DNA from: Chara braunii
Lineage: Eukaryota > Streptophyta > Charophyceae > Charales > Characeae
Direction: 5' to 3'
Assembly (NCBI GenBank): GCA_003427395.1
Contig: BFEA01000016.1
Location: 42,464-62,830, forward strand
DNA length: 20,367 nucleotides
The position numbers and the translations under genes are program-made. Shown piece by piece: positions 1 through 8,458 of the stretch. Position 1 is the first letter of the stretch. Each line of letters opens with the position of its first letter. The notes beneath the pieces are model-generated. The model had not been told where the DNA came from. It was given only the letters and a program-made list of their open reading frames with translations, and searched no databases.

Positions 1-3
1 TGT

Positions 4-94
<91 letters not shown>
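1..94. repeat. Compound (TG)n(AG)n microsatellite at window edge
   Basis: The first 28 bases are TG repeats and the next 66 are AG repeats with no interruption. The Arg-Glu reading frame across it is a by-product of the repeat. The microsatellite sits exactly at the window edge. Confidence 0.97.
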
Positions 95-96
<2 letters not shown>

Positions 97-517
97 CACA
101 AACCCGAGACAATTGGATTGCTCTATGGGTCCGCAAATATATTAAGCAGCCACACCAAGCGTATGACAGCGAAGAGTGACGAACAGCATATAACACAGTA
201 AACTGAGCTACTGAGATGGCCGAGTGCCCTGCTTGGTCTATACTTACAACCACCGACCCCTAGCCTGCTCCATCTACAACTACAAAAAGGGCGGAAGGCC
301 CTGCCTATCGCCCCTTGACAGTTCTATGGTACTCGTTATTGCAGAGATCGTCTTCCCCGCACGCTGGTACAACGTGTCCTCCGCCGCATTAACCGGTTCC
401 TCCGTATTCCCATCGGACTGTTCACAGCAGACGATGCTTTGAAGACGAATGTCCTCTCCTCTCGGCCTGCTGCAGGAGGACGTCACCCTGTCAGTGACAG
501 ATGATGTGTTTCGCTGC
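95..517. other. Non-coding 3' flank of the DUF4360 gene
   Basis: I see no gene here. It lies downstream of the minus-strand gene that stops at 518. A TGTAA motif on the minus strand (plus 244-248) could be a polyadenylation signal of the green-algal type, but a 5-base motif is weak evidence. Confidence 0.4.
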
Positions 518-1114
518 TTAGCACTTCTTCCAGAGGATGCCGAAGGCCAGACGGAACTTGGTGTCCTGGGAGTCGAGGAACATTGCGGCCTTGTTGCCTT
601 GCACCCTCACCACCGTCTTGATGTTCAGGTTGGGAACGCCGTTGCACTGGCTCCACACCACCGTCAGGAAGCGGTCCGTGGCCTCGAAGCTCTTGCTCTG
701 CGGGCCGTAGAATTTGCGGCTGATGGTGCACGTGCCCGTTTGTCCGGAGAAGTAGTAGCTCGACTCGTAGACTCCCAACGAGTTCTTGCCGATGGCTGCG
801 AACCCGCGGCCGGTCGCCTTCCCCAGCGTGAAAATCCAGCCCTTAGGATACTTCAGCCCGAAGGAGAGCTGGCAGAACTTCCTCGTGTTGGCGAGCCCTC
901 CGTCGGTTGTGGCAACCATGCCGCCGAAGATGAACGTGACGGTGGAGTAGTCCGGCGAAAGCACGTAGTTCGTGTTTTCCCAGTTGCATCCGGTGCCGCC
1001 GTATGTGACGGAGTCTATGGTCACCTTGGGCGGGCAAAACGCGCTGGTGGAGGATGCAGCAGCGATCAGAAGCACAGCAGCCAGCGCTGCCATCGGAAAC
1101 GTCAATCGTGCCAT
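518..1114 (-). CDS. Secreted DUF4360-family protein, 198 aa, single exon
   Basis: An uninterrupted 198-residue reading frame opens with a classical signal peptide: Arg at position 3, a hydrophobic stretch at about 7-20, and a probable cleavage after the Ala at 25. The mature part carries the landmarks I associate with DUF4360: a TYGGTGC block at 37-43, a RKFCQL block followed by a YP-G-W turn at 78-93, YYFSGQT at 120-126, a WSQC block followed by LNI-T at 154-167, and a C-terminal W-K-K-C at 195-198. Six cysteines (27, 43, 81, 129, 157, 198) could form three disulfides, which fits an extracellular protein. The length is usual for the family, the biochemical role of which is not known to me. 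DUF4360 is best known from fungi and some bacteria. A TATA box lies about 200 bases upstream, no intron is needed, and the gene is intact amid decayed repeats. Family assignment is from memory of motifs. Confidence 0.85.
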   Translation of the reverse strand: MARLTFPMAALAAVLLIAAASSTSAFCPPKVTIDSVTYGGTGCNWENTNYVLSPDYSTVTFIFGGMVATTDGGLANTRKFCQLSFGLKYPKGWIFTLGKATGRGFAAIGKNSLGVYESSYYFSGQTGTCTISRKFYGPQSKSFEATDRFLTVVWSQCNGVPNLNIKTVVRVQGNKAAMFLDSQDTKFRLAFGILWKKC

Positions 1115-1313
1115 CGCTCCGGACCTGAACTTGGACGCCCTCCTGCGCGCTACGGTAGGCTGGTCGCTGAAACTCGGTCTTCCAGCGGCCTCCGCTCTCG
1201 ACTCCCCTTCTAGGTCGCTCGTCGCTTTACTTCCGCAGGGATATATCAGTGCGCAATCAATGAAATGACGAAGCGCAATTCAATCTATGCCCTAGTAGAG
1301 AGGGGGCTGTTCA

Positions 1314-1321
1314 CTTTTATA
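1314..1321 (-). promoter_or_regulatory. TATA box of the DUF4360 gene
   Basis: The minus strand reads TATAAAAG here, a near-perfect plant TATA box. It is about 200 bases before the ATG at 1114, giving an expected transcription start near 1285-1290 and a 5' leader of roughly 175 bases. A weaker TATATC at about 1241-1246 is an alternative. Confidence 0.6.
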
Positions 1322-1373
1322 CACTACACTCTCACGCAGAGTTCAACACGAAGGTGTGGGCTTCACTCCACTC

Positions 1374-1505
1374 CTCACTCTCTATAAGTATGTGAACTTC
1401 ATCCTGAACCTTATACACTCCAACGGATCTAATATCTCACTCACTCTCTATAAGTATGTGGACTTCATCCTGAACCTTATACACTCCAACGGATCTAATA
1501 TCTCA
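1374..1505. repeat. Two tandem 66-bp repeats in the DUF4360 upstream region
   Basis: Units 1374-1439 and 1440-1505 are nearly identical, differing by one or a few bases. Each contains a CTCTCTATAAGTATGT core and an ACTCCAACGGATCTAATATC block. They lie 50-190 bases upstream of the TATA box of the minus-strand gene, the usual position of enhancer-type promoter elements. Confidence 0.95.
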
Positions 1506-2124
1506 AACGTATCTGGGCAACACCGTTGTTAATATGCGTGTCGAACTCTGTGCGATGGAGCGAAGCCCTGTGCCTTCAACCAGCACTACCCTGACCACCG
1601 TGGCAAGGGACTCCTCACACCACTACTGCAAGCTTGGACTGCACTCCGAGACAGCGCAGTCGAAAAGGCAGGCTCAGATGTCCGTGCGCGAGGGCCAGTC
1701 CCACCCACCAGAGGGTCTCATTTTCGGCCGCTCCAGGGGATCGATTCCACCGGCAGACCGGTAAGGTAGAAGGGTGCAAGATGCAGGACCGTTGGTGATG
1801 GGAGATCGCACGGCAGGAAGAATTTCGATGCATCCCCGTAATACTATAATGACAATAAAAAAGGCCTGAAAGGCCGTCCTGTCCAGATTTTGACAGGTAA
1901 TTGAATTGGTTGGGAATTAGCCTTTCAAAAAACAAAAAATGAGACAGTGGTCGTCGATTCCCCCGCTGAGGGCAGTGGAGGGCATCCAAAAAAAAACTGT
2001 GCCGTGCAAGCGCGGAAGCGCAGCCACTCGGGAGCGAGACCGGCCGGCGGCCAGGGCTTGAAGCGCTCTGCACAAGTGCTTCTTCACGGCCACAACCAAA
2101 TAATGTCGACCCGGGAAAGAGCAA
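1506..2124. other. No supportable gene
   Basis: A 169-codon minus-strand open frame crosses this region (1615-2124), but it has no signal peptide, recognisable domain or conserved motif and its composition looks random. I see nothing else of note. Confidence 0.4.
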
Positions 2125-2190
2125 ATAAAATAACGATGGTCATAAAATAACGATGGTCAACTTCCGAGCACATGGTCAACTTCGGAGCAC
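2125..2190. repeat. Two adjacent short tandem duplications (17 bp and 19 bp)
   Basis: ATAAAATAACGATGGTC occurs at 2125-2141 and again at 2142-2158. Overlapping its end, ATGGTCAACTTCCGAGCAC at 2153-2171 is repeated with one change at 2172-2190. The two duplications share the ATGGTC junction, so slippage in two steps is likely. Confidence 0.9.
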
Positions 2191-2573
2191 AAGCAACTCC
2201 TCCCCGGAAAAACAACGAGTGCATCTTCCCACACAGAAGCGAAAGATGCATCCGTTACTACGGCAGCACAACATCTGCTGTGCACACCTCCAAACTCACT
2301 TTGGCCCCGCCATCCAAAAATCGCACCCTGGCCGCCCAAAATGGAAAACGGGCCGCCGTCCATGAAAACGGCCTGCAGACCGCTTTTCGTGACCGCTGGT
2401 CTGCCCCCCCGGCCTACCGGTCTACCGCACCCTTCAATTACCCGTGTTACCGCCCTATAACCCCCTTTTGCCGTCGTCTACATTTCATGAAAAAGATTTT
2501 CTCGCTACGCGACAAAATGCAAGCGGTGTAGAGCAGCCTCCTGGCTGCGAAAAAAATTCCCCCGCTACAGTGG

Positions 2574-2639
2574 AGAGAAGCGACCACTGTAGGGGAGAGA
2601 AGCGACCACTGTAGGGGAGAGAAGCGACCACTGTAGCGA
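2574..2639. repeat. 22-bp tandem repeat, three copies
   Basis: The unit AGAGAAGCGACCACTGTAGGGG is present three times in a row, the last copy altered at its end. A partial fourth lies upstream. It sits just 5' of an A-rich tract at about 2683-2707. Confidence 0.9.
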
Positions 2640-2713
2640 CCAATGGTGAATTTTTTGCCTCCACTCCCCTACAGTGCATCCAAAAAAAAAAGAAAAAAAA
2701 AAAAAAAGAGAAT

Positions 2714-3118
2714 AGGGCAGGGCTAATAGAGAAGGGGTGCTCCAAGATGGGAAAGGGTGATACTGGCAGCTCCACGGGATAACGGAGTCCCAGGATGCGA
2801 CAGAAATGGCCACAGCCCAAGGAAACAAGAAATGACACTCTCTGAGTTCTAAGACGTATCAATGGGACATCCTCTGTGATATAAGATGTATCAATGGGAC
2901 GCTGGGCTCGCTTTCCAGCAGGTGCCGCTCCCCACCAATAGATGGAGCAGCCCGACAGATAAGCCCTCAATTCGGATGGTTCTCTTACCACCGCCGGAAT
3001 CGAGGGCTTACACAGAGAGAGTTAAGGGGTTTAAAGGGTTCAAAGGGATACCTCTCAGTAACATTGCACAGAGGACTTGCAGAACAGGACTCTCTCACTC
3101 TAGGGGGGCTGCTGAACT
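2714..3118 (+). repeat. Dispersed repeat family A, copy 1
   Basis: This begins with a block resembling AGGGCAGGGCTAATAGAGAA and contains CTCCCCACCAATAGATGGAG followed by a conserved run to the GAGGGCTTACAC region. Copy 2 follows directly from 3119 in the same orientation, so the two form a tandem pair with a period of about 405 bases. An A-rich tail of an earlier element (2683-2707) precedes it. Confidence 0.7.
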
Positions 3119-3432
3119 AGGGCTGGGCTAATAGAATAGGACGAGCGCCATGAAAGGAAGGGGAAAATAGCAGCTCCAAGGGACACCGGAGCCCCAGGAA
3201 GAGACAACTATCACCTTAGCCCTAGGAAACAACAAACACCAATATCTGTATTATATCTGTATTGTAAGTTGTAGCAATGGGACTCTGGACCCGGTTTCCA
3301 GCAGGTGCAGCTCCCCACCAATAGATGGAGCAGCCCGACAGATAAGCCCTCAATTCTGACGGTTCTCTTACCACCACCAGGACAGAGGGATATGGCAAGG
3401 GCTATTCTTCCAAAAAAAAAAAAAGAAGAAGA
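3119..3432 (+). repeat. Dispersed repeat family A, copy 2, with A-rich tail
   Basis: It is homologous to copy 1 along its length and ends in AAGGGCTATTCTTCC followed by a run of A and an AAG-rich tail (about 3412-3432). An A-rich 3' tail immediately after a conserved end suggests an RNA-copied, SINE-like retroposon. I do not see clear A and B boxes in this family. Confidence 0.7.
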
Positions 3433-3444
3433 ATTATTTTCACC

Positions 3445-3675
3445 TTTTTTTTTTTTTTTTTCCCAGGTTGTTGTAGAGGCTGGATTACAGACATATAAGA
3501 GTCACCTTCGGCACTCGGCCATGTGGTAGAGGCCCCTCAATCCTATAGGACTCCCTCCCGAGTCCCAACCACCTCTTTCGTAATTTCTCCCGGCACACTC
3601 CAACTCCCACTATCCTATCTCAGTGTCTACCACTCAGGATTGTCACCCTCCAGCCTTGGGGGTGACCTGACCGAA
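3445..3675 (-). repeat. Dispersed repeat family B, copy 1, A-tailed on minus strand
   Basis: A poly-T run at 3445-3462 on the plus strand is followed by CCCAGGTTGTTGTAGAGG. The same block follows a longer poly-T tract at 3816. Read on the minus strand this is a conserved 3' end with an A-rich tail. It lies tail-to-tail with family A copy 2. Confidence 0.6.
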
Positions 3676-3728
3676 CCGTGGTTGTCGGTACCAGGGCTAA
3701 GCTGAGTCCCACACACCCGACTCGTTGA

Positions 3729-4025
3729 TTCTTTTTTTCTTTTTTCTTTGTTTTTCTTTTTCTTTTTTTTTTCTTTTTTTTTTTTTTTTCTTTTTTTTCT
3801 TTTTTCTTTTTGAAGCCCAGGTTGTTGTAGAGGTGGGATACTAGATGGATGGCATTCACCCACAGTACTCGACCACTCGGTTGTCCAGACGAACCCCTCT
3901 GAAGACCCCACCCACCCTTCCTCTTATCTTTTGCCCTGGGGCACCCCCACCTCCCCTGTCCTACCCTAGTGTCAACCACCCAGGACCATCACCCATTGGC
4001 ATCTTGGCGGGGTGAATGCCTACAC
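3729..4025 (-). repeat. Dispersed repeat family B, copy 2, with long A-rich tail
   Basis: A T-rich tract (3729-3812) is followed by the same CCCAGGTTGTTGTAGAGG start as copy 1. Similarity continues through an accCctc-rich block to a shared CACCCAGGAccATCACCC-like stretch. The two family B copies are about 354 bases apart. The lysine-rich frames across the tail are artefacts. Confidence 0.6.
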
Positions 4026-4133
4026 CCTGCTCAGCCCCGGTTGAAGCAGACGCCGTGCAATCGGGGACTCCGGGAGGTTTGAAGATGCTACTACAGGTTT
4101 TCATGAGGGTGCACAGTGACTCCCATCTAGCTT

Positions 4134-4500
4134 AGTTGTGTGGTGATGATAGAGAGCTGGGTATCCGACGTTCCCTCGTATGTCCCTGGAGCCTGTTCCG
4201 GCCATGACACCCCCGACATCCCGTACTAAGGAACTGCTATGCCAGCCTCAAACCTATGCTACGTACTAGGAGGATAGCCAACCCTAGGTCATGAGTTATG
4301 GACTGAGTTTCTTTAGCCCTGTGTTGTATGGTAATCAGAGAGCAGACAATCCTCTGTTCCCCCGTATGTCCCTGGAGCCCGTTCCGGCCCTGCGGTGAAG
4401 TGCACTATCTCCTGACACTCCCGACATCCTGTACTACGGAACTGCTATGCCAGCTTCAATCCTTTGACAACGTACTAAGAGGATGACCAGCCCTAAGTTA
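4134..4500. repeat. Diverged tandem duplication, period about 186 bp
   Basis: Two units (about 4134-4318 and 4319-4500) share CGTATGTCCCTGGAGCC, GTTCCGGCC, CCGACATCC and GGAACTGCTATGCCAGC in the same order. The second carries an extra insertion of about 20 bases. I see no coding potential. Confidence 0.8.
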
Positions 4501-4823
4501 CAGTCTGGTATAGAACACAGGACCTTATGTGAATCGTGCAAGTGACCTAACATATTGACCTACACTATGAAATAGTCTGTAGCTGTGCTCTGCTGGGCTC
4601 GAGTGAACCAGACTATGCGAGCCACCCATCAGTCCCATAACAACCCCGTAGACCAAGATCATCAGGATACCAACCGTCGCCCAGTCCCCATATACAACAA
4701 CCACGGACTACCCCTTGAGTGGTGCACAGGAAGTGTCTGTAATAACTTACCTGCGTCATCTCAAGGGGGTGTGTGTCCAGCCGTGCGTCATTCTAACGCC
4801 CTGCCGGTGTCCATGCGCAAGGC

Positions 4824-4900
4824 TGCGGAGTTTTGAACCCGCAACCTCATACCACAATGCGCATTTCCAACCGGTGCTCCAACCACTGAGCTCAATTAGA
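4824..4900 (-). repeat. tRNA-derived SINE head (pseudo-tRNA)
   Basis: On the minus strand an A-box-like TGAGCTCAGTGG (plus 4883-4894) is followed about 45 bases later by a B-box-like GGTTCAAAACTCC (plus 4827-4839), the spacing of an internal RNA polymerase III promoter. The ends do not pair as an acceptor stem, so it is not a working tRNA. A tRNA-related SINE head is the best reading. The body would extend toward lower coordinates (about 4560-4823). Confidence 0.6.
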
Positions 4901-4905
4901 AACGA

Positions 4906-5328
4906 CACTTCCAACAAGCAGTGTCCCCTCAGTCACAGCCAATGACTGACTAAGGGCAAAGCCACAAAATATGCCTATTTGGGAAGGGCCGATTTGAGGT
5001 TTTGGGCATGGTTCGGGTCGCACTGCTGTACCTTTAAAGATGGGACAAGGCCCTGGCCGTCTGGAGCAATGGAGATTTGATATTTCAGTGGTCACAGAGC
5101 TCCTTCTACAAATTGTGCAGGAACTTTCAGGAACGAATTTTCAACAATTCTCGAAGACAATGTTAAAAAATAAATAGGGCATTTGCTGTCACCTCCAGAG
5201 GCGACCGCACATTCCAGTGGCTACACAGGCCGCTGACAAATGGGCACACGAAGGTACATTTAGGACTTTGGCAAATCTGTGCGACAGGTCCTGTACCTCT
5301 TTTTGGGGGGAATTTGGGATTATAGGTC
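4906..5328. other. No gene seen
   Basis: No open frame here has recognisable features, and I see no RNA gene. The sequence looks like decayed repeat or intergenic DNA. Confidence 0.4.
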
Positions 5329-5377
5329 CCAGTGTGAGTATGCCCTAAGGGCATACCTAAGGGCATACTCACACTGG
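5329..5377. repeat. Perfect 17-bp inverted repeat (hairpin, 15-nt loop)
   Basis: The left arm CCAGTGTGAGTATGCCC (5329-5345) is exactly complementary to the right arm at 5361-5377. The loop repeats part of the arm (CTAAGGGCATAC). A second, weaker hairpin follows at 5385-5412 (TATCACA...TGTGATA). No T-run follows either arm, so a terminator is unlikely. Confidence 0.9.
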
Positions 5378-5783
5378 TAGCCAATATCACAAGAATGACA
5401 GATTCTGTGATAGGGCTTGGTAAGAAATGACACAAAATGTGTACTGAAAATCTCCAGCCTGCCTGGCCCCGGGGCTACACCATTTGTGGGTGCGCACAAA
5501 TGCATTTTGCATTTTTGCTTTTCCAAGAGTTCACGGGAAAAGGAATTTAAAAAAAAAGTTGGATACGAAGAGCATGGCACACGACCACGATGGGAGGCGG
5601 CATTGAAAAGGCACACGACCACTATGGCAGGTCACATTGGAAAGGCAAACTCAGATGGCCCTTCACAGAATTTGGATGTATAGAGACTGCATTCCGTCAG
5701 TATCATCAAGTACCAAGTGCATGCGGGGAGTTTGCTTTTCCCTTTTTTGATCTTTTTTCTTTGTTTTCTTTCAAAACTATGCT

Positions 5784-5891
5784 ATATTCTTCTCTCAAAC
5801 CTTTCATCATTTTTCAAATTCTTTCAATTCACCTTCATATTCTTCTCTCAAGCCTTTCATCATTTTTCAAATTCTTTCAATTCACCTTCAT
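5784..5891. repeat. 53-bp tandem duplication
   Basis: The unit begins ATATTCTTCTCTCAA at 5784 and again at 5837, and the two copies differ by only one or two bases. They are T/C-rich with no evident coding role. The recent identity argues for slippage or unequal exchange. Confidence 0.93.
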
Positions 5892-6125
5892 GACCTACCT
5901 ACCACTACGCCTAAGGCAAGGACCCCACAGCTTTGCGGATGGAAAAAAATGTGGCCACGAAAAGCGGGCAAGTCATTTTGGAAAGTTGGAAAGTACTTTT
6001 TCCGGGACCCCATTGCAGAGGACCAAATGGGCTTGGAAAACCCTTTGGAAATTAATCGTTGCCTGTTTTCGTTGGCACTCGTTTGTTTTGTTCTTGTTTC
6101 CATGTTTTTTTTTTTGGGGTAACTT

Positions 6126-6961
6126 CGGCGCAGTCACGAAAATGGTTTGTAATTGCATTCCAAACACCGATTTGGCACTTTAGTCAGGGGCCGAGTTTCA
6201 ATTGCAGTTGAAACTCCGCTGTAGGCAGTTCAGTCTATCCACGAACAGCTGGTAAAAAAAAAAAGAAAAAAAAAGCATCCCTTATGCTGTGATTGCGGTC
6301 CGATACAGGATGCCACAGTACTTGTCTGGACCAGAAAGAAAGCGAGGCAGCTAACTGCCTCGCGTGAAATCCGCCCTGCCTGGCTGGCAGGGCGCTACAG
6401 GGACCTCACAAAGAGAGAAGAAAAATGAAAACTACCGGTTTCATCTTTCTCACTTCCTGGCCAGATACATTCCTCAAAGCACTGGTGACGTGAGGGCCTT
6501 CCCCACGTAGCTGGATTCAAAGGTCCTCTTTTCTTTACTTTTTTTTTTCTTATTTTTCTTTTTTCTTTTTTTTGGCCCCCTTCCCTGCCCGGAGCCCCCC
6601 TCTTCTTCGGAGTAGGCTACTCTTGAGACTTCGAGTTTGCCTGTGAAGGGTAGTGGTGGTTTAATCTCGGCTGTGGCCAGTCTGGGGTGTGGCCGAGACA
6701 TCTCCGCCGTGGCCCAACCATGGGGCTGTTTTTTTTTTTTTTTTCAGGGGCGGGGGGGCGCGCTTTGGCGCGCGGCCTCAAAAAAAAAAAAAAAAAAAAA
6801 GAAAGAAAGAAAGAAAGAAACGGCCATGTGCCTGACTCAGGCTGACTGAACTGCTAGAAAAAGGCAGCCCGAGTTTCAACTGCAATTGAAACTCGGGCCC
6901 TGACTAAACTGCTAAAACGCAGTTTCAAATGCAATTACAAACTGTAACCCTGACTGCGCCG
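6126..6961. mobile_element. Non-autonomous fold-back element with ~110-bp terminal inverted repeats
   Basis: The left end (6126-6235) starts CGGCGCAGTCA, and the right end (6844-6961) is its reverse complement, ending TGACTGCGCCG. The two arms align with moderate divergence and small indels over about 110 bases. Each arm also contains a 24-base palindrome (6193-6216 and 6871-6894, core TTTCAATTGCAGTTGAAA) and a second imperfect palindrome built on GTTTGTAATTGCAT. The interior (6236-6843) has two A-rich tracts, a T-run and a GAAA microsatellite but no gene or transposase. This is the architecture of a fold-back or MULE-type/MITE element. I could not identify a clear target-site duplication. 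Confidence 0.75.
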
Positions 6962-7050
6962 TAGTTTTCTCTTTTTTTTAATTTTTTTTGGTGTTTTCTC
7001 TTTTTTTTTTTTTTTTTTTGGTGGTACTCTTCATGGCTATTGGCTGCTGC

Positions 7051-7330
7051 CTCCCGTGAGACTTTTCCAGGAACGACATGCCCTCCCCCTACCCTCTAGA
7101 GTCGGCACAAAATTTCGGTGAGGAATCCTCCCATGAGACTTTTCCAGGCTGCGGACTATGTGAAAACACAAATTGATGTTTTTCCAAGCCGCAATCTTCG
7201 GTCTGTGGGGTCCTGGAAAAGGGTTTGCGGAATAAATTTCACCTTTTCCAGGACATTTGCAGCAGGCTGTGGGGCCCTGGAAACAGTTTTGTGGCAAAGT
7301 TTTTCCTTTCCACGGTCCTGTGCGGTCCAA
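7051..7330. repeat. Imperfect repeats built on a TTTTCCAGG / CCTGGAAAA motif
   Basis: CTCCCGTGAGACTTTTCCAGG near 7051 recurs with one change at about 7129. CTGTGGGG followed by CCTGGAAA at 7203 recurs at 7267, a period of 64. Because the motif occurs in both orientations, the region can fold on itself. Open frames across it only mirror the repeat. Confidence 0.7.
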
Positions 7331-7689
7331 CCCTAAGGCTTATACAAGGGACCCCTGCAAACATAGGTTTGTTGTCTCTCTCCAGCCATCAGAGCGGATG
7401 CATGTTGCCCCCCCCCCTCAATCATGGTGGTCAAGTATGGGGTGGGGTCCCCAGTGGGGTTCCGGCTCACGCGAAGACCGAGCATCTTGCCAGTAGCTGC
7501 ACCTCCCTTTTCATCGTCCCCCACGCCCAATCGAATAATAGCAGTGTCTAAGGTCAACACTCTCCCACACACCACACGCAACCCACCCACACTCGCACTC
7601 ACGCTCACACCTGTGTTGGGCAAGGCCCCTGCTAATACCGATCAGAGTTATGCTATCACTGCTGGTTGGCACGAAGTGTGCAGCAGGCA

Positions 7690-7756
7690 GTTGTTGGGGC
7701 TCGAACCCACAACCTGCAGAATGCCACTTCTGTGCGCAACCAACTGAGCTAGGCCG
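7690..7756 (-). repeat. tRNA-derived SINE head (pseudo-tRNA), second locus
   Basis: The minus strand has an excellent A box TAGCTCAGTTGG (plus 7740-7751) and B box GGTTCGAGCCCC (plus 7696-7707). The T-arm pairs with one mismatch, but the anticodon loop is the wrong size and the acceptor strands do not pair. It is therefore a tRNA-derived retroposon head and not a functional tRNA. The two tRNA-like heads in the window lie on the same strand, but the sequences after their B boxes are not obviously alike. Confidence 0.65.
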
Positions 7757-7832
7757 TTGGATCTACACGTGCTGAATATAAAAAATAAAAAATAAGAAAA
7801 AAATTGGAAAATCCCTCTTGTTTTTCTTTCTT

Positions 7833-7995
7833 TTTTTTTTGCAAGAATAGCCCTTGTGTAAGCCCTCTATCCTGGCGGTGGTAAGAGGACCGTCGGGATT
7901 GAGGGTTTCTTTGTCGGGCTGCTCCATCTATTGGTGGGGAGCGGCACATGCTGGAAACCAGATCCAGCGTCCCATTGATACATCTTGTAACACCT
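7833..7995 (-). repeat. Dispersed repeat family A, copy 3 (inverted), A-tailed
   Basis: This is the reverse complement of family A. It runs from GATGTATCAATGGGACGCTGG through CCACCAATAGATGGAG to AAGGGCTATTCTTGC and an A-rich tail (plus-strand T-run at about 7826-7840). It shares its tail junction with copy 2, which fixes the family's 3' end. Confidence 0.75.
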
Positions 7996-8023
7996 TTTTT
8001 TTTCGGGGGGGACGGGGGGGCAC

Positions 8024-8100
8024 ACACTCCAATCTATTCGTGGGGAGTAGGACGTGCTGGAAACCAGGTCCAGCGTCCCATATTAACATTTACAGCTTCA
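8024..8100 (-). repeat. Dispersed repeat family A, partial copy 4
   Basis: A short reverse-complement piece resembles the TGGGACGCTGG to CCCCAC(G)AATAGAT part of family A, next to copy 3 and separated from it by a T/G-rich tract. It is truncated at its 3' side. Confidence 0.55.
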
Positions 8101-8458
8101 ACAAGGATCTTTTTGGGGAAAGTTGAGAGGACCTCCCCCTGTCAGCATTGATTACCCTGGAATCCAGGGGATTAACTGAGCAGGGAACGTCCTTTGATGG
8201 TAATGAAAATGATAAGGACTATGCGCTGTCAGCAAATCTGCCTGATCCTAGAACATAGCTAACTTCTTCTCACCACCTAGCATTAGAGGTGAGAAAGACT
8301 ATACGATATCAACAATTCTAACCTCCTAATCCTTTTTTTTTCCAGGACCCTTTGTTTTCCTGGGGCTGTGGGCTTTTCTCTTTGCAGACCCGGGCCTCCG
8401 TTGTCCCGTGGAACTGCTAGTGACACCCATCCCCTCTTAGAGCACCCTGTGACGCCCA
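8101..8458. other. No gene seen; 3' flank of the retrotransposon
   Basis: Nothing coding is visible. The last bases contain TGTGACG (8448-8454), which matters when placing the LTR end. Confidence 0.4.

Noticed and set aside
449-1213. 254-codon plus-strand open frame
   Set aside because: It is antisense to the DUF4360 gene, is longer only because of the high GC content there, and shows no domain or signal.
2574-2639. CRISPR-like array
   Set aside because: The 22-bp units abut without spacers and the context is eukaryotic.
3620-3979. Lysine-rich minus-strand frames
   Set aside because: They come from the A-rich tail of a retroposon copy.
5590-6183. 197-codon plus-strand frame
   Set aside because: It runs through a 53-bp tandem duplication, T-rich tracts and into the fold-back arm. 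The hydrophobic look comes from T-richness.
7690-7756. Functional tRNA gene
   Set aside because: The boxes are good, but the anticodon loop size and acceptor pairing are wrong.
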